From Fasciolopsis buskii (Eukaryota > Platyhelminthes > Trematoda > Plagiorchiida > Fasciolidae), in NCBI GenBank assembly GCA_008360955.1, contig LUCM01004903.1:270656-334655 (forward strand): 64,000 nt of DNA, read 5' to 3'. The notes beneath the pieces were generated by a model. That model did not search any database and was not told where the DNA came from. It saw only the letters and a list, made by a program, of their open reading frames with translations. Position numbers and translations under genes: made by a program. Shown here one piece after another: positions 1-11,393 of the stretch (within the stretch, counting starts at the first letter, position 1; every line of letters begins with the position of its first letter).

Positions 1-1071
1 TTAGATTTCCCACCCACTGTTCGGCACAAGTAGATGACCAGCTTGGGGATTTTCGCTGCCTCCCCTCATCCACGCTACCCCAAACAATAATTTGTAGTTG
101 GAAGTGAGACCTCCGGCCTGCTTGTCATGGGACCCGAGGAGCTATGGTGTGAGGATCACCACAGTTCCCGTTAGTTTAGCATCTTTAAGGAGCACCGCTT
201 CGAACAGGTCAGTCGGTGTAGATTATTGGCTCAAAAATAAGGAGAATGCGCGGTTGTTGCAAGGAATTCAAGTATGCGGTTAATGTCAATAAAAGAGAAC
301 AATTAGCGAGGCAGACTAAAATGGGAGCACAATTTTGTACTAACATGTTACACAAAGTTTGTACGTGAGTTTTGAATATGCGATGCCACACACAATCCCC
401 GGTAGGTCTATCAAATTCGGTCATGCTGTATGGTACAAATATCGTATATCGTTTTTTGTGGTCGCACACGAAAAAAGAAATATTCATGACTTCATAGGTG
501 AGAGCAGCGCTAATGAACTACTCGTGTCACAGCACAAATTGTGTTAACGTGAAGTACACTCTCACGAACAAAACACGGTTTGTGCAGGACAATCGATACC
601 GCGAAGTCGGGAACATATGTAGTGAAGTCTACAGTGATTCGAGTTCTCTTATTCTTCTGAACTGTTTTCCTGTTTCCACGGAGTTTCAAACAACTTAAAT
701 ATCGCTCACAGATAAATTGAAAGAAAAGCGATAACACTAAAGAAAAACATACGAAAAACACATTGGGAAAAAACTGACAATGACCAAAGCTCCCAATTCA
801 CATAAGCCATCGCCTGTGGTAATGTGAACGGTACCCTTTCAGTTCCACTTTCTGAAGTCTTCCATTGCTGTCCAACAGGTGGAGAGAAAAAAATTAACAG
901 GCAAAATGAAGTCTTGTCAGCTGCGCTTTGCCACAAAGGCTGTTGCAACCGGCATCGCAAATGGCACCCATCCCTCACCACTAAACTGATAAATCATAGC
1001 GTACCTATTTGATTGATAACTAAGTAGTTTTTCTTCAAAGCTGGATTTTCTATTTCAACTCTGTGTTTCAG
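1..1071. other. No gene recognised
   Basis: Only short overlapping frames on both strands, none resembling a known protein and none with paired splice signals I can defend. The last 30 bases (about 1041-1071) are pyrimidine-rich and end in TTTCAG, which I read as a possible 3' splice site for the next feature. Confidence 0.5.
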
Positions 1072-1345
1072 ATTCTGGCAGCGACTGCAACCCAAAAATT
1101 TTATAACAACTTACTCTGCACATCCACGCACCATTACCTCTCACGCTGTCAACCTAACCACGAGAAACCTATCTACCGAACGGAATTTAATTGTCCCAAC
1201 GCCTTACGAAACAATCCACCGTAAGGCATTTCGTGAGGTTCCGACAGTTGAGCTTGGCACTCAAATCGGAAACGTTCCATTACCAATGAAGGTCACATCG
1301 TCAGCGCGTGCCCTCTCGACCGACAACGATCCGTTTGCGCTCTAA
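1072..1345 (+). CDS. Candidate terminal exon of an unrecognised gene
   Basis: A pyrimidine-rich tract ending TTTCAG at 1071 is followed by an open frame. It is read from TTC at 1073 and runs about 90 codons to TAA at 1343-1345. The frame has no internal stop and no early ATG, as expected of a 3' exon rather than a whole gene. The peptide begins FWQRLQPKNF, is rich in Thr, Ser and Asn, and ends NDPFAL. Its last third (ELG..I..VPL...VTSSA.AL) matches, codon for codon and mostly with third-base differences, a plus-strand frame at about 41140-41225. I do not recognise the protein. An open frame of this length can arise by chance, and I see no close AATAAA, so this is a candidate only. The shared part could instead belong to a dispersed repeat. 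Confidence 0.35.
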
Positions 1346-2590
1346 ACGCGAAGCTTAGATAAGAATCCAGCAAACGGAGCAACGACAAACACAAATTTTT
1401 AAAGCCATTGAGCGTAGCCTTTTGAATTCAAACGTCGTTGAAGTGCTTACAAGGACGTAGGAAATGGTTGCCTTTACCTATCCGTTTGTACGGCCAACAG
1501 ATTAACTGTTTCTACCCTTCGATTTTCTTTGGTCACTGCATCACCGACGAACGAATGTAATCTTTGTCGCGGTCTGTGTTGCACCTATCAGCACTTATCC
1601 GTAGCCACCGGGCCATGAGGTTGTCTATCAGGGACAGCAAAAACAAACGACCAGAAGAAGAAATGTTCATTTCGCCCGAAACCACTAAGTGGACACGCTT
1701 TATTGACTTGAATGAGCAATTGGGTCTCGAGAGGCAGGCTTACACGAAAACTGTTTGCAGTGGGCACGTCTGGTTAGCTGAACAAGATGCTGTGCACATA
1801 TGGCAATCGACGGTTCGATGCTTGTATTCGATCAATGGGACAACAGATCAGAAAGTGATCGGCCGAAAACGGCCAGCGAAAAAATCGCACAATGCACGAT
1901 TTTGAACTTGGTGGAATCAACTCAAACCAAGTCGGAGAATATTATTATTTTATTGTGCATGCATTAGCCCAGGATTCCAGTAGGTGAATCAACTGTACGT
2001 CAAGGATATGACAATATAGGTGAGAAATACGATTTTACTGAGAACGACATTGCACGCAATTCAATGATCTGGGGCCATTTTTGGTCATCGTTGTGCAAGG
2101 TCACGGTCACAAACCGAAATGTCGTATGCCATCCAGGCAGATTCCGGGAAGGTGACATGTCAAGAGATTTTCGAATTTTAAACAAATTACTTGAATTTGC
2201 CTGAATCGTTGTTGCTTCCTTACAGGGAGGCGAACAGTTGCAGTTTCGCTGAGACAAATCATTATTTCAATCACGAAAAGATGATGGCTTGTAGGGCAGG
2301 CCAAAGACGGTGCTGGAAATCGGTCTACTGGATACTGACACGTTCAATTCAAGTTCCTTCCTAAGTACATCATGAGGACACGTGACTGACATTCTATGGA
2401 CCAATCCAAGCACAGTACCGATAAATGTCGATCGCTTGCCATACGGCTAGTGTAAAACATTTGTAACAGAGAAACAGACATCAGTAAAATGTAGTTTGTT
2501 AAACGTTTGTGTAAATGTCTCTGTAGTAGTAATACTGGTTGGAAAATTATTCATCACTTTCGTATTATTATTATGGTAACAAACGCAATT
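1346..2590. other. No gene recognised
   Basis: A 113-codon plus-strand frame at 1564-1905 starts on a non-ATG codon and resembles nothing known. No repeat family of this window was spotted here. Confidence 0.5.
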
Positions 2591-2757
2591 CGCCATCGTC
2601 TGACTTGGGGGCACACTTGACCTATTGGGACCTAATGTGGTCCAAGCTTTACCGCCGAGGTTGCCGGTCCTCTCCCTCGCTCGGGCAGCGGGTCGTAGCG
2701 GTTATGGGGTGTGCGCCTTCCGCTACACCCTTACTTAATGCGTGTAAAAAAAAATCA
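2591..2757 (+). mobile_element. SINE A, 5'-truncated copy
   Basis: This carries the body of the SINE A family, best seen at 56270-56540. The diagnostic order is ACTTGACCTATTGGGACC, then GGTTGCCGGTCCTCTCCC, then GGTTATGGGGTGTGCGCC, then TTCCGCTACACCCTT, and finally an A-run with a CGTGTAAAA-type tail. The tRNA-like head is absent, so the copy is 5'-truncated, as expected of target-primed insertion. Confidence 0.75.
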
Positions 2758-3599
2758 ACTTCACTAATTATTTGATTTGTTGTTCTAATATCATATAAGA
2801 TGGACATCCTAATTATCGGTGTGATTACTTCACAGTTAAATAACAAGGCAAGCCATATTACACATTGTCTTTCTCATATTATTACACGTTGCATTCAGCC
2901 CAATACTCAAGTCTCTACCGTCTTCCATCAACAGACTCTCAATTTCTAACGCATTAAATTTTACTAACTGATGTTTGCCACCCACCGTTGACACGTACAG
3001 GCTTAAACAGTCTTCGGCTGTTATCCGAAACAGCTGCTAATTCCATTTCTTCGGCTACTTTGACTAATTGGTTTTCACGGCAGTTATTACGGATTATCGT
3101 TATTTGACGCAGTGGATGCCATCCTATTCAGTTTCTTACAGCTCGAGAGCTGGAATTTTTATCTTGTTGGGTTCAGTGTCTTTGACGAACATCGAATCTG
3201 GGACCACGGGCGAAACCTGATATCAGGGGCATTGTCCACTTAATTTCGCGCCAATGTTTATCCGTATTGCTCCTAGGCAGAGTTCCCAGCTCAACTTATA
3301 GTTTCTGTTCATAACCGATGAAAACAGACAGTAGTGCTACGAGTTTGGATTTTGCGTCTATGACTATTCCGCTTGAGCGAAACGTGCTTTAAAGACCAAT
3401 GCACGGTCTGATTCTACGTACATGGACCAGTAGAATCTAGTTTTGGAGAGAACCGCGTCAGCTGCAGCCTACCGTGACATGGATATAATCTGACACCAGG
3501 GCAATTGGAGTTAGAGCGAGAAGAGCGAGAAGAGGTTACGAGAAGAGAAGCTGCTGAGGTAAGTTCAAACCGAAGCAGGCTCAGATAGGAAAGAAGATC
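2758..3599. other. No gene recognised
   Basis: No coding signal or repeat recognised. The right end may include decayed 3' sequence of the neighbouring minus-strand retroelement. Confidence 0.45.
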
Positions 3600-4300
3600 A
3601 ATACTAAGCAGAATTAGTGGATAAGCAGCCTGCAAGAGGCACAGAGTTTTTGGAACTCAGAATAGACGAATCAAAGGACAGGTATGGGCAGAAAGAGGGA
3701 CGTTTCAAGGAAATTGGATGCGGTGCGGTTACTGAAACTTCAGTAAGATGTGTTCAAGATAGGAGTTTAGAGATACACTGGCGACACAACGGTCACGATC
3801 GATGTTCGTGTTTGCATGGCGGGGAGTGTGGTAAGAAAGAGAACAATGAAGGGTGGGGCCATCGGCAAAAGAATGGACTGGGTTGAAGGTGGTGGCAGAA
3901 AGTCATTAGTGAATAAAAGAAAGAGAGTAGGCCCAAGTAATGAACCTTGGGGAGCTCTAGTATTTACAAGAAATGGGTGAAACGGGACCCCATCAAATCA
4001 GACAGAGATGGTTCGCTTACTGAGGAAACCTGATGTCGACGAGACGAGAGACGACGAGAATCGAAAGGTGGGCAGTTTCGACAAAAGCACTTCGAACGCG
4101 TGATACACATGTGTAGGATGGTTGACGGAAGACAAAGAGAGACTCAGAAACCTCATAGAGAGGTTTGCACTTGCAATGGACGTAATGGGCGGCGTTATGG
4201 CGGATATTAAGGCAATGACAAAGCGGGATCTCCAATGTTCATCCAAAACGATACAGCAACATCACAGGACGAGAACTGCCGGTCATCATGTTGTTACCTG
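3600..4300 (-). pseudogene. Jockey-like non-LTR retrotransposon RT relic
   Basis: Read on the minus strand across frames, this shows the core of a Jockey-clade reverse transcriptase. There is a motif A region (VYHAFEVLLSKLP at about 4060-4100), a SGFLSKRTISV block (about 4000-4030) and DGVPFHPFLVN. The strong motif B is APQGSLLGPTLFLLF (about 3915-3965). Motif C is at 3858-3869 and reads FADG where an active enzyme has FADD/YADD. Downstream, the S/LEHILL-like block continues to about 3650. The frame changes and stops intervene, so it is dead. The endonuclease, gag and 3' end are not recognised. Family assignment rests on the order and spacing of the RT motifs. A CR1-type relative cannot be excluded. 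Confidence 0.75.
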
Positions 4301-5857
4301 TTAGGAGCTCCACATGTGACAAGTGTGTTGATCGGTTTCAGTCAACTTCAGGAACAACAAGTTGAATGGTTGAGTTAAAAGGCAGTCCAAATGACTCACT
4401 AGACACGTTGGTAAGGCGCAAGCGAGCCCGACCCTTGTAGACCGAACACTATTCAACCAAATTAAATCAAACATTGGGGAGATACGAAACGAGTACACGC
4501 GAGAAAAGTCAAGAAAACCGGTGACTTGGAAATTCACCGGAAGAATTATCGTAGGAAATGAAATGGTCAAAATGACCGTCAACGTGCAACTTGGTCAGTT
4601 CCCACATCATATCGGAACTACACTAAGATTCTTCGGAATTATGTCAACACCATTCGAAAATGTCAGCCGACTGACTTACTGAGATCTCGTTTGCATGGGC
4701 TTAAAATGCGATCCACCTTACATGGACACATTTGTGCACATTGTAAGGTGCGCTAATTATCTGTCCATTGCCATACAATCTGCGAGCAGATATACTCTAG
4801 AATTTTTTTGAGAAAAACATGTTCATACTGAATTCCGAATATTTTTGACATAATTCCAAAAATAACTCGGAAAATGGTAAAGACAGGTGATATTTTGGTG
4901 TTCTCACATGCAACAATTCCAGATGTTCTACTTTTCACAATCCAGCTGCAAGATACCTTCTTTAATTAGTCATCTATATGGAAAGAATTGTGACCATGAT
5001 AAACGATTGGAACGAAGGACGGAAATCAGGGGACGTACGATGTCATGGTAAAAATGAGGCAGGAGAAACCGGTCCCAAAAATTCATATGATAGTTCAAAA
5101 TGTTGGTATTGTATCAAAACTTATTTAATGCAATGCTAATAACAATAATAATAATAAGCATAATAATAATAAATCCGGCGGATACAAATGCCAGTGTGAG
5201 TGCGTGTCTAGCAGGTAGTGCATAGGTCGATCTAATTCTAACGAGGCCACGGTGGCAGAGCAGTACACAATGAATCATCCGGATAAGGTTTCAAACGCGT
5301 ACAGAAACTAAACAACACACGCGGTCCGACACGGTAGAAATCAGTGCCAACGCCTTAGATCAATAAAAGTGCGTATCACAATTATCGACCGTCCAAAATG
5401 TGGAATCTAATAGACTGACAACCCGATATTCTCTGAATAACACCAGTAAAAAGCGCGAACCCCCGTCCAACCCTCTTCCACAATACATGTGCACGTGCAC
5501 AAGGCCCATCCGATGGTGCATCAGAGCGATTTTGGGTACGGGTGGGAGAGGGCGCGGTGATCGCAGTAGCTGCTAGCCATTTATCACATAGAATAGAGTT
5601 TCAAACAAATGGTTTCAGCGTCTATGGAGCAATTATGGGAGTGACACCCGCCTAAGTTGCTAATCTCTAAGTTCACAAGGACAGAATGACAAAGATGAGA
5701 GATCCCGTAAGAGTAAACCGGGTTGGACATCCTAGTGGAGAATAGTGTATTTCCTGTACACTGCTTTTTCAACGAAATAACTGAAAAAATAGATAAAGAT
5801 AGTTTACGTTTAGAAATTCTTCATTAGGTTAACAAATCCAATTCAGACAACTTCTGG
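4301..5857. other. No gene recognised; short (AAT)n near 5141-5173
   Basis: No coding similarity seen. A short AAT/ATA-rich microsatellite lies at about 5141-5173. Sequence around 5250-5300 faintly resembles a tRNA-like head, but too weakly to call. Confidence 0.45.
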
Positions 5858-5930
5858 GAGAAAGGCCACTTAGCAGCCCTCTGTTGGTCGCCGTCCCTTT
5901 TCTGAAAAACGATGTACATTGTTATTCGCA
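5858..5930 (+). mobile_element. SINE B, 3' body fragment
   Basis: The order GCAGCCCTCTGTTGGTCGCC, then CCCTTTTCTGAAAAACGATG, then TACATTGTTATTC matches the 3' body of SINE B as read from the minus-strand copy at 9570-9738. The tRNA-like head is missing. This is a short fragment. Confidence 0.6.
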
Positions 5931-6300
5931 CTCAACTAACAGTACCCTTCGGCTAAACTGAATTCGTTACTCTAAACCTATCAGGTCTAGGGAACGAGAG
6001 AACTCCTTTCCAAAGATTGTATCGTACATTTAACACAGATAATATACCAGCGGTAACGGCAACAACCGCGTTCTCCAGACGTTCAAGGAGCTTCTTATTC
6101 GTTCAGACTCGTAAACGCACAGTAATTAGGCAATGAACCACACGCAACATCAAAAGACAATTCAGTTGGCCGGAAAAATCCTATTTATATCAAGGACAAC
6201 AGAGACAGGACGAAGAAGGAGCACAAACTCAGCCATTCAAATTGTTTTCCCATGATGGCTCCGATATTAAGTAATTAAATGAACCAATCAAAGAGTTACC

Positions 6301-6434
6301 ATATATATATATATATATATATATTTAGAGTTGAGAAGGCGTACACTGAGTTAATACGTTTATCGCGACGTTTCGATCCAAACTAGGACTCGTTGAAAAC
6401 GTGAATGAATATATATATATATATATATATATAT
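6301..6434. repeat. Two (AT)n microsatellites around an 84-bp spacer
   Basis: Pure AT runs lie at 6301-6324 and about 6409-6434. The spacer (GAAGGCGTACACTGAG ... TTTATCGCGACG) is imperfectly echoed just beyond the second run at about 6478-6525 (GAAGGCTACACTGACA ... GTCTATCGCG), suggesting a tandem unit that includes the microsatellite. Confidence 0.8.
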
Positions 6435-7062
6435 AACGTGGCCCTCGAATATTGGATGAAATGTGTTCAAGCATACAGAAGGCTACACTGACATTCAACA
6501 AACTGAGGCGTCTATCGCGTCGACCTGACATTCGGTTATCAAGCTAAGGCCACATCGCCATGATCATGATAGGGGCTCAGAAACATGATCTTTAAGGGGA
6601 GATGTGCAAACACCGTCAGAGTTTAGACACTGATCTCTTCGTAGTATTGGTAGAATATGGTGGGACAACCTTGTCAATAAGTCACAGGTCAGGCATAAGA
6701 TACCGTGTCCTAAAGTTCGATGTTTAAAACAGGCGCTAAATGTGACTAGAAATGCTTTGGGCATGCGCACAGAACGACCGCTTTGTTGTACGCTATATTC
6801 CGAGGCGCGTAGTGGATGGAAGATGAGATGAGATGGCCAGTCGATCACGTGACAAAAAGATATGAAAATCTAAACCAGCGCAGTTAGGCTACCGATTTGT
6901 GGTCCATGAGATCTTCGTGCGAGAAGTTTGGAGGTACTAGATGACCGTTTAATGTCACAATCAAAGGCGTTTGTTGCATTCGAAATCTCTCCTCTTCTAA
7001 GCAGTTCTTAAACTTATTAAATTGGAATTAATCTTCTACCATTTCTTTTTCACCTTACCTCT
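6435..7062. other. No gene recognised
   Basis: Apart from the echo of the preceding spacer at about 6478-6525, nothing identifiable. Confidence 0.45.
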
Positions 7063-7146
7063 CTTGGTTACATGGTGCTGTGAGGTAGCAACCAAAACCA
7101 GAGCACTTTGGTGCAACGTTAATGGTTCTAAAAACTGAGCGAACTT
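7063..7146 (+). mobile_element. 3' end of an RTE-like element (ACTGA-tail family)
   Basis: Contains GGTGCTGTGAGGTAGCAACC, then AAAACCAGAGCACTTTGGT, then an AACTGAGCGAACT-type tail. The same terminal block occurs in reverse orientation at about 34655-34935, 42080-42390, 53203-53510 and 53530-53810. At 42-44 kb it follows a minus-strand RTE reverse transcriptase, which identifies it as that family's 3' end. This copy is severely 5'-truncated. Confidence 0.6.
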
Positions 7147-9030
7147 TGATAGTCATGGCTGTAGACCTTCGGGGAAACGGGATTGATAGCCATTGTGCTG
7201 CACCCATTGAAAGCTGTTCATTAAATTGAAACAAGTGTTTTATTGAAAATAATTCTAGATGCTCAAGCTGTCCGATTACCGTGCGCTCGTATTGGTTCAT
7301 TCGTGGCACATTATCAGTCTTGGTGTGCACTGCTCCGCTCTCCCGTCGGATTGGCGTTCCCGGTTTAGCGATCAGCTGGAAACGTGGATCAGTGCCGTCG
7401 AGAAGGAGCGAAAGTCGCAGTTGTTTGAAAATCGGTGATGGTTGAAGCTCAAGTTGCTGGTTTACACGAGCTTGGAGTATGGATCACACACGTTTTATCA
7501 CCACCGGAGGTGACGTCGTCAGTGCATAGACTACAATATTTGTAATTAAAAGCCTCTCGTCCTCTGACCAGCGCCCGACGTCTTCGGTGGCCTTGGACTA
7601 TTTTGCTCGATCTCTGGGACCCTTTAAACCTAGAGATCTTACCAGTGAGTTACATGCAGATTCTTTTCTCGTTTGATTGTGACTGTATATTTTGAATTTC
7701 TTCCTCAGATGTGCCAATCTGAAAACATTTGGAACCACGAGTACGGTGCGATATGGTGTACATTCATTACCATTGTCCCCCAAATGTCTTCCTCAACGGA
7801 CCGCATCCGTGATCCAGTTAACTGTGTCTATTGATTAAACTTCGAAGAATCCCAAGCTTACAAATATTCCCCTGCATGTCTCGTAGTTGCTAAAACCAGT
7901 ACATCAACTTCACTCAGGTTAAACATACGTCCGTTTTGATTCTCCTGGATGTACATCCGAGAAAGTAGGTCATGCATCCTTGCAGCCAGTTTGCGTTCGT
8001 GTATGCGGCTGGCCAATTTTCGCCCAATTCGACGGATGCAGCATGTGCTGCCGTTCATGCATTTGACTTTCTTTGGTTTTCATTTCTTCGTTTGATTCAG
8101 ATATTAATCTTCCGGCGATGTTTGACGATATATAAGCTAATGTTATAGCTCGTAGTTGAAGCTATCGTGCGGTTGGTTTACGTTTTTGGTGTACGGTGGA
8201 GTGGTCCTTCGGCTTGATTTTTCCCTCCGATTATTTCTTCTGTTCATCCCAAGTACCGTTCTTCTTTGAAAGTCTCATGGATATCCGTTTCATTGGAACG
8301 TTTTTAAAAGATAGCTTCTCAGTTCCATTGTATTCCGGTAGGTTTCAGCTCCACTCAACAAGATCCAGATATTCATGCACATCATGAATCAATCCGAGGA
8401 GCATCCAAGGGCTCACTTATATCCGGGTTTTGGGCTGGAGCCGTGATTCAAACACGGTCTTTTCCAGCGTCTGAATCACACGGTTCGCAGTTGTAGAGGC
8501 CCAGACAGCGTCTGACCCACTGCTGTTTGTCTGCAAAACTTGTCGGTGGCGTTGGTCAGAGTTGAGAATGTGTAAACAAAGAAATGATCTCTTTTCTCCT
8601 AGCCTACACGCCTATCATAAACTGACCAACTCGAATGGGCCTCAAGTACCACTACCAGACGCCCAGTAGAATTTAATCAGTTCAGATGGGTGGAATCAGA
8701 GCGATCCAAACTGATCCACTCATCCTGGGGCCAAACCATGCCGGTACAGCTTACGGAGATGAAAGTTTTGGAATTGTCCCATGAAACAAAGCAAAACATT
8801 GCAGATGCCGAGGCTGCTTACTGGTAAACATTTCTGTCAGCTTCTTTCATGATAAAGATACTTGGAAATAGAGATAGATAACATCTTTTGAAAGTAGCTT
8901 TCGTAATACAACCTGAAGACCTGCCAAAATGGTCAGTATAAGGAAATATGCTTTGGACAGCAAGCCCATGAGATCGATATGCGAAGTGTGCGACGTTTCC
9001 GAATAATCCATTTATATATTTATAATACTC
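7147..9030. other. No gene recognised
   Basis: Only short stop-bounded frames. A weak tRNA B-box-like string in reverse orientation near 8440 was not strong enough to call a SINE. Confidence 0.45.
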
Positions 9031-9031
9031 C

Positions 9032-9079
<48 letters not shown>
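9031..9079. repeat. (AT)n microsatellite
   Basis: About 49 bases of alternating AT with one ATG interruption near 9044. Confidence 0.9.
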
Positions 9080-9083
<4 letters not shown>

Positions 9084-9206
9084 CATCCGAAACACGATAG
9101 ACATCACAATATGGAAAACTACTGCATAAGGATGCATAAAACCCACAATGACGAAATCTTCTAGAGGTCGTTTTTTATGGCATTCTTTGGGCATGTCTGT
9201 AGGGAA

Positions 9207-9290
9207 TCGGTCAAGCCCCATAACTGCTACAGCCCACTACACGGACCGGGGAGGAGGGACCAGCTACTATGACCCTGAAACTTGGAGCGG
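9207..9290 (-). mobile_element. SINE A fragment
   Basis: In reverse orientation, the middle of the SINE A body: AAGTTTCAGGGTCATAGTAG, then GGTCCCTCCTCCCCGG, then TGTAGTGGGC. Both ends are lost. Confidence 0.65.
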
Positions 9291-9321
9291 TCTTTTTCTT
9301 TCTTTTATCTTCTACTCCAAA

Positions 9322-9535
9322 AAAACAAGTTGGCGAACAAGCTCGTTTTCAGTGATTCGTACCCGTGTGCATCCGGTTTCTTCGTAACAGAGTATGATAT
9401 TGCTTTGGAAAATTAGACTCAGTTATACAGTCACCCAAGAACTGAATATGAGCTCTAGCCATCGTCAGTTTCGTAAAGAACTTAATATATGTAATAAGCT
9501 CATACTGAAAACAAGCTTGTTCGCCAACTTGTTTT
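9322..9535. mobile_element. Foldback (MITE-like) element with 32-bp inverted arms
   Basis: The left arm 9322-9353 and right arm 9504-9535 are reverse complements with one mismatch in 32 bases (AAAACAAGTTGGCGAACAAG at the outer end). Each arm can also fold on itself, because AACAAG is answered by CTTGTT. The 150-bp interior has no long open frame. This layout fits a non-autonomous foldback or MITE-type DNA transposon. I could not identify a clear target-site duplication, so the termini are uncertain. It lies between a SINE A fragment and a SINE B copy. Confidence 0.6.
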
Positions 9536-9569
9536 CTCAATGTGCTCAGTGAGAATTCTCAAGGAATCA

Positions 9570-9738
9570 TTTACTTCCTTTATTAGTGAAACAACATTAT
9601 ACACCATTTTTCAAGGAAGGGGGCCGCGGCCAACAGAGGGCCGCCAATTGGGGAAGTTGACCGGCGATGGGAGGATTCGAACCCACGACCTTTACGTCCA
9701 AACGCCACGATCTTAATTGTTCGACCACCACTGGCCGG
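9570..9738 (-). mobile_element. SINE B, near full-length
   Basis: Reading right to left, a tRNA-like head with a good B box (GGGTTCGAATCCTCCC, about 9670-9685) is preceded by an A-box-like TGGTGGTCGAACAATTAAG. It is followed by CGCCGGTCAACTTCCCC, CGGCCCTCTGTTGGCC, and an AT-rich end with AATAAAGGAAG. The internal pol III promoter boxes and conserved body define a tRNA-derived SINE. Other copies are at 5858 (+), 11228 (-), 14689 (+), 22325 (-) and possibly 25612 (-). Confidence 0.8.
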
Positions 9739-10267
9739 TTAGGTGTGATAAGCCGAGCGAAAGCGAATTGGTATATATGGCCCCCTTTATGGATTGCTTG
9801 GAGAAATTAGAAAAAAGGTTGCTTCCAGAATAACCAGCAAACAAGTTACAGGACGCCCATGAGATAAACTACAAGTGACGAATATTCCACTTTTCATCGG
9901 TGTCCTTTTCTAGCGATTTTATTCGACCATTCAAACATTGAATCCATCAACGTGATAGCGCGAACTGTGACCATGCGGTTCTTCACTGTACGTGTGAATT
10001 TCTAATCCAAATTGATAACGGATCCAAGTTTGTTCCGTGACTTGTAAGAATAAAAACATTCACAAACATTATTATTGAGACCGGTACGAGGAAATAGTGT
10101 AGACTCCAGATGAATTCATGATCACAATGGGCAAATAATGAATCGCAACGGCGTTTTCGTCTAGAAGTTGGGAAACTCCAAATGAGATGCTCCATGGTGT
10201 TTAGTTTGCATGATAATCAATTTTCCAGAACAATTTCAAAATGGCAGTTAAAAATAATGCTCTTTTT
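9739..10267. other. No gene recognised
   Basis: Nothing recognisable on either strand. Confidence 0.45.
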
Positions 10268-10505
10268 TCATAATACGCTAGGACCCACTTATCCGTACGG
10301 AGGGGAGGGACCAGCAACTATGACCCTGAAACCTAGAGTACTGAGAGAAACACATAAGGACTGGGTAGATCGGGTATGATAACGATCCAGGTAACAACTA
10401 GCTTGCTGTCTACCGCTAAGGCGACCGGGGGATCCTGAATTCGAGCCTCAAACTGCCTTGGTGACAGACTTTAATCCACTTGGCCTCCGCCACCTTATGA
10501 CGATT
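10268..10505 (-). mobile_element. SINE A, near full-length
   Basis: Read right to left: an A-box-side GGCCAAGTGGATTAAAGTC, then B-box-like GAGGCTCGAATTCAGGATCC, then the body with TAGGTTTCAGGGTCATAG, GCTGGTCCCTCCCCTCCG and GGTCCTAGCG. The order matches the plus-strand copy at 56270-56540. The 3' simple tail is not preserved. Confidence 0.7.
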
Positions 10506-11227
10506 ATCACAAATTTCGCACTAGTTACAGTGCGTGCAATTTGAACCCAGCAATATGAATCCCTGTACCATATCATCAAATGAGATCAAAATCAAAATCA
10601 AAATTCCCTTGCCAACATAGCAAATATGAATGAAAACGTTTCCCAAAAATCGTCTTTTTGTAGGCCTTGGCACACCGGGCATTCGTCAGCAAAATAAATC
10701 GGATGATGAAATGAAACCCATACGAAACCAAATTCGTGAATGAAATCGCCTGCGTACATCTGTATTGTTCAATGTATCGTTTTCAACAACTGAAGTCCGA
10801 AATATGTCATTCATTCCTTGTTTTTGTAGAAGATAATGAGATTTACTTGGTGCATTCGTCGTTGGACAGATTTTCGACTTGTTTAGTTGTAACAGAAACT
10901 ACATTGTCGCCGTTTTGCTTGGTGAGTCTTCTGCTTCCGGTATATCCCCTCGGTGGAGTTTTCGCGTAAAACATCGGAGATGATGTATTTCCATAAAGCA
11001 TCAGGCAAGGTGTGACACAACATAAAGTTTGCATGATTTTACGATTCGACTCCTGTCCTCTACACTGAGAAATCTGAAAATTGTCTCCCCAAGCTCAGTG
11101 GGACATTGACATGGCTACAGCAACGTGCGTTAACGACAGAGCCCAGGTGGTCTTGAGTTCAACAATTACGCTAGTGGTGATTGCAGCTTTAGTGCACCAT
11201 TCACTAATCATTGATCTCTTGTCTTTA
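10506..11227. other. No gene recognised
   Basis: A 77-codon frame at 10736-10969 (+) lacks similarity to anything I know. Short ATCAAAATCAAAATC repeats occur near 10580. Confidence 0.45.
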
Positions 11228-11393
11228 CCGCCCTTATTATTGGTATAAGTGTACACTATTTTCAAAAAGGGGGCGGCAACCAACAGAGGGTTGCCAAGTG
11301 GGGAATTTGACCGGCGGTAGGAGGATTCGAAACCGCGACCTTCGTGCCCAATCGCAACGACGTTAACCACTTGACCACCGACAGTGAACTTTA
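11228..11393 (-). mobile_element. SINE B, near full-length
   Basis: Reverse-oriented copy with the head TGGTCAAGTGGTTAACG, B-box-like GGTTTCGAATCCTCC, then CCGCCGGTCAAATTCCCC, GGCAACCCTCTGTTGG and a final ACACTTATACCAATAATAAG. It differs from the 9570-9738 copy at scattered bases, so the two inserted separately. Confidence 0.78.

Noticed and set aside
1255..1305. Minus-strand ADDVTFIGNGT as an RT catalytic box (also at 41.17 kb)
   Set aside because: Both copies stop a few codons later at the same place, lack the surrounding RT blocks, and the 41 kb copy lies downstream of a proper YVDD box. The resemblance to motif C is probably fortuitous.
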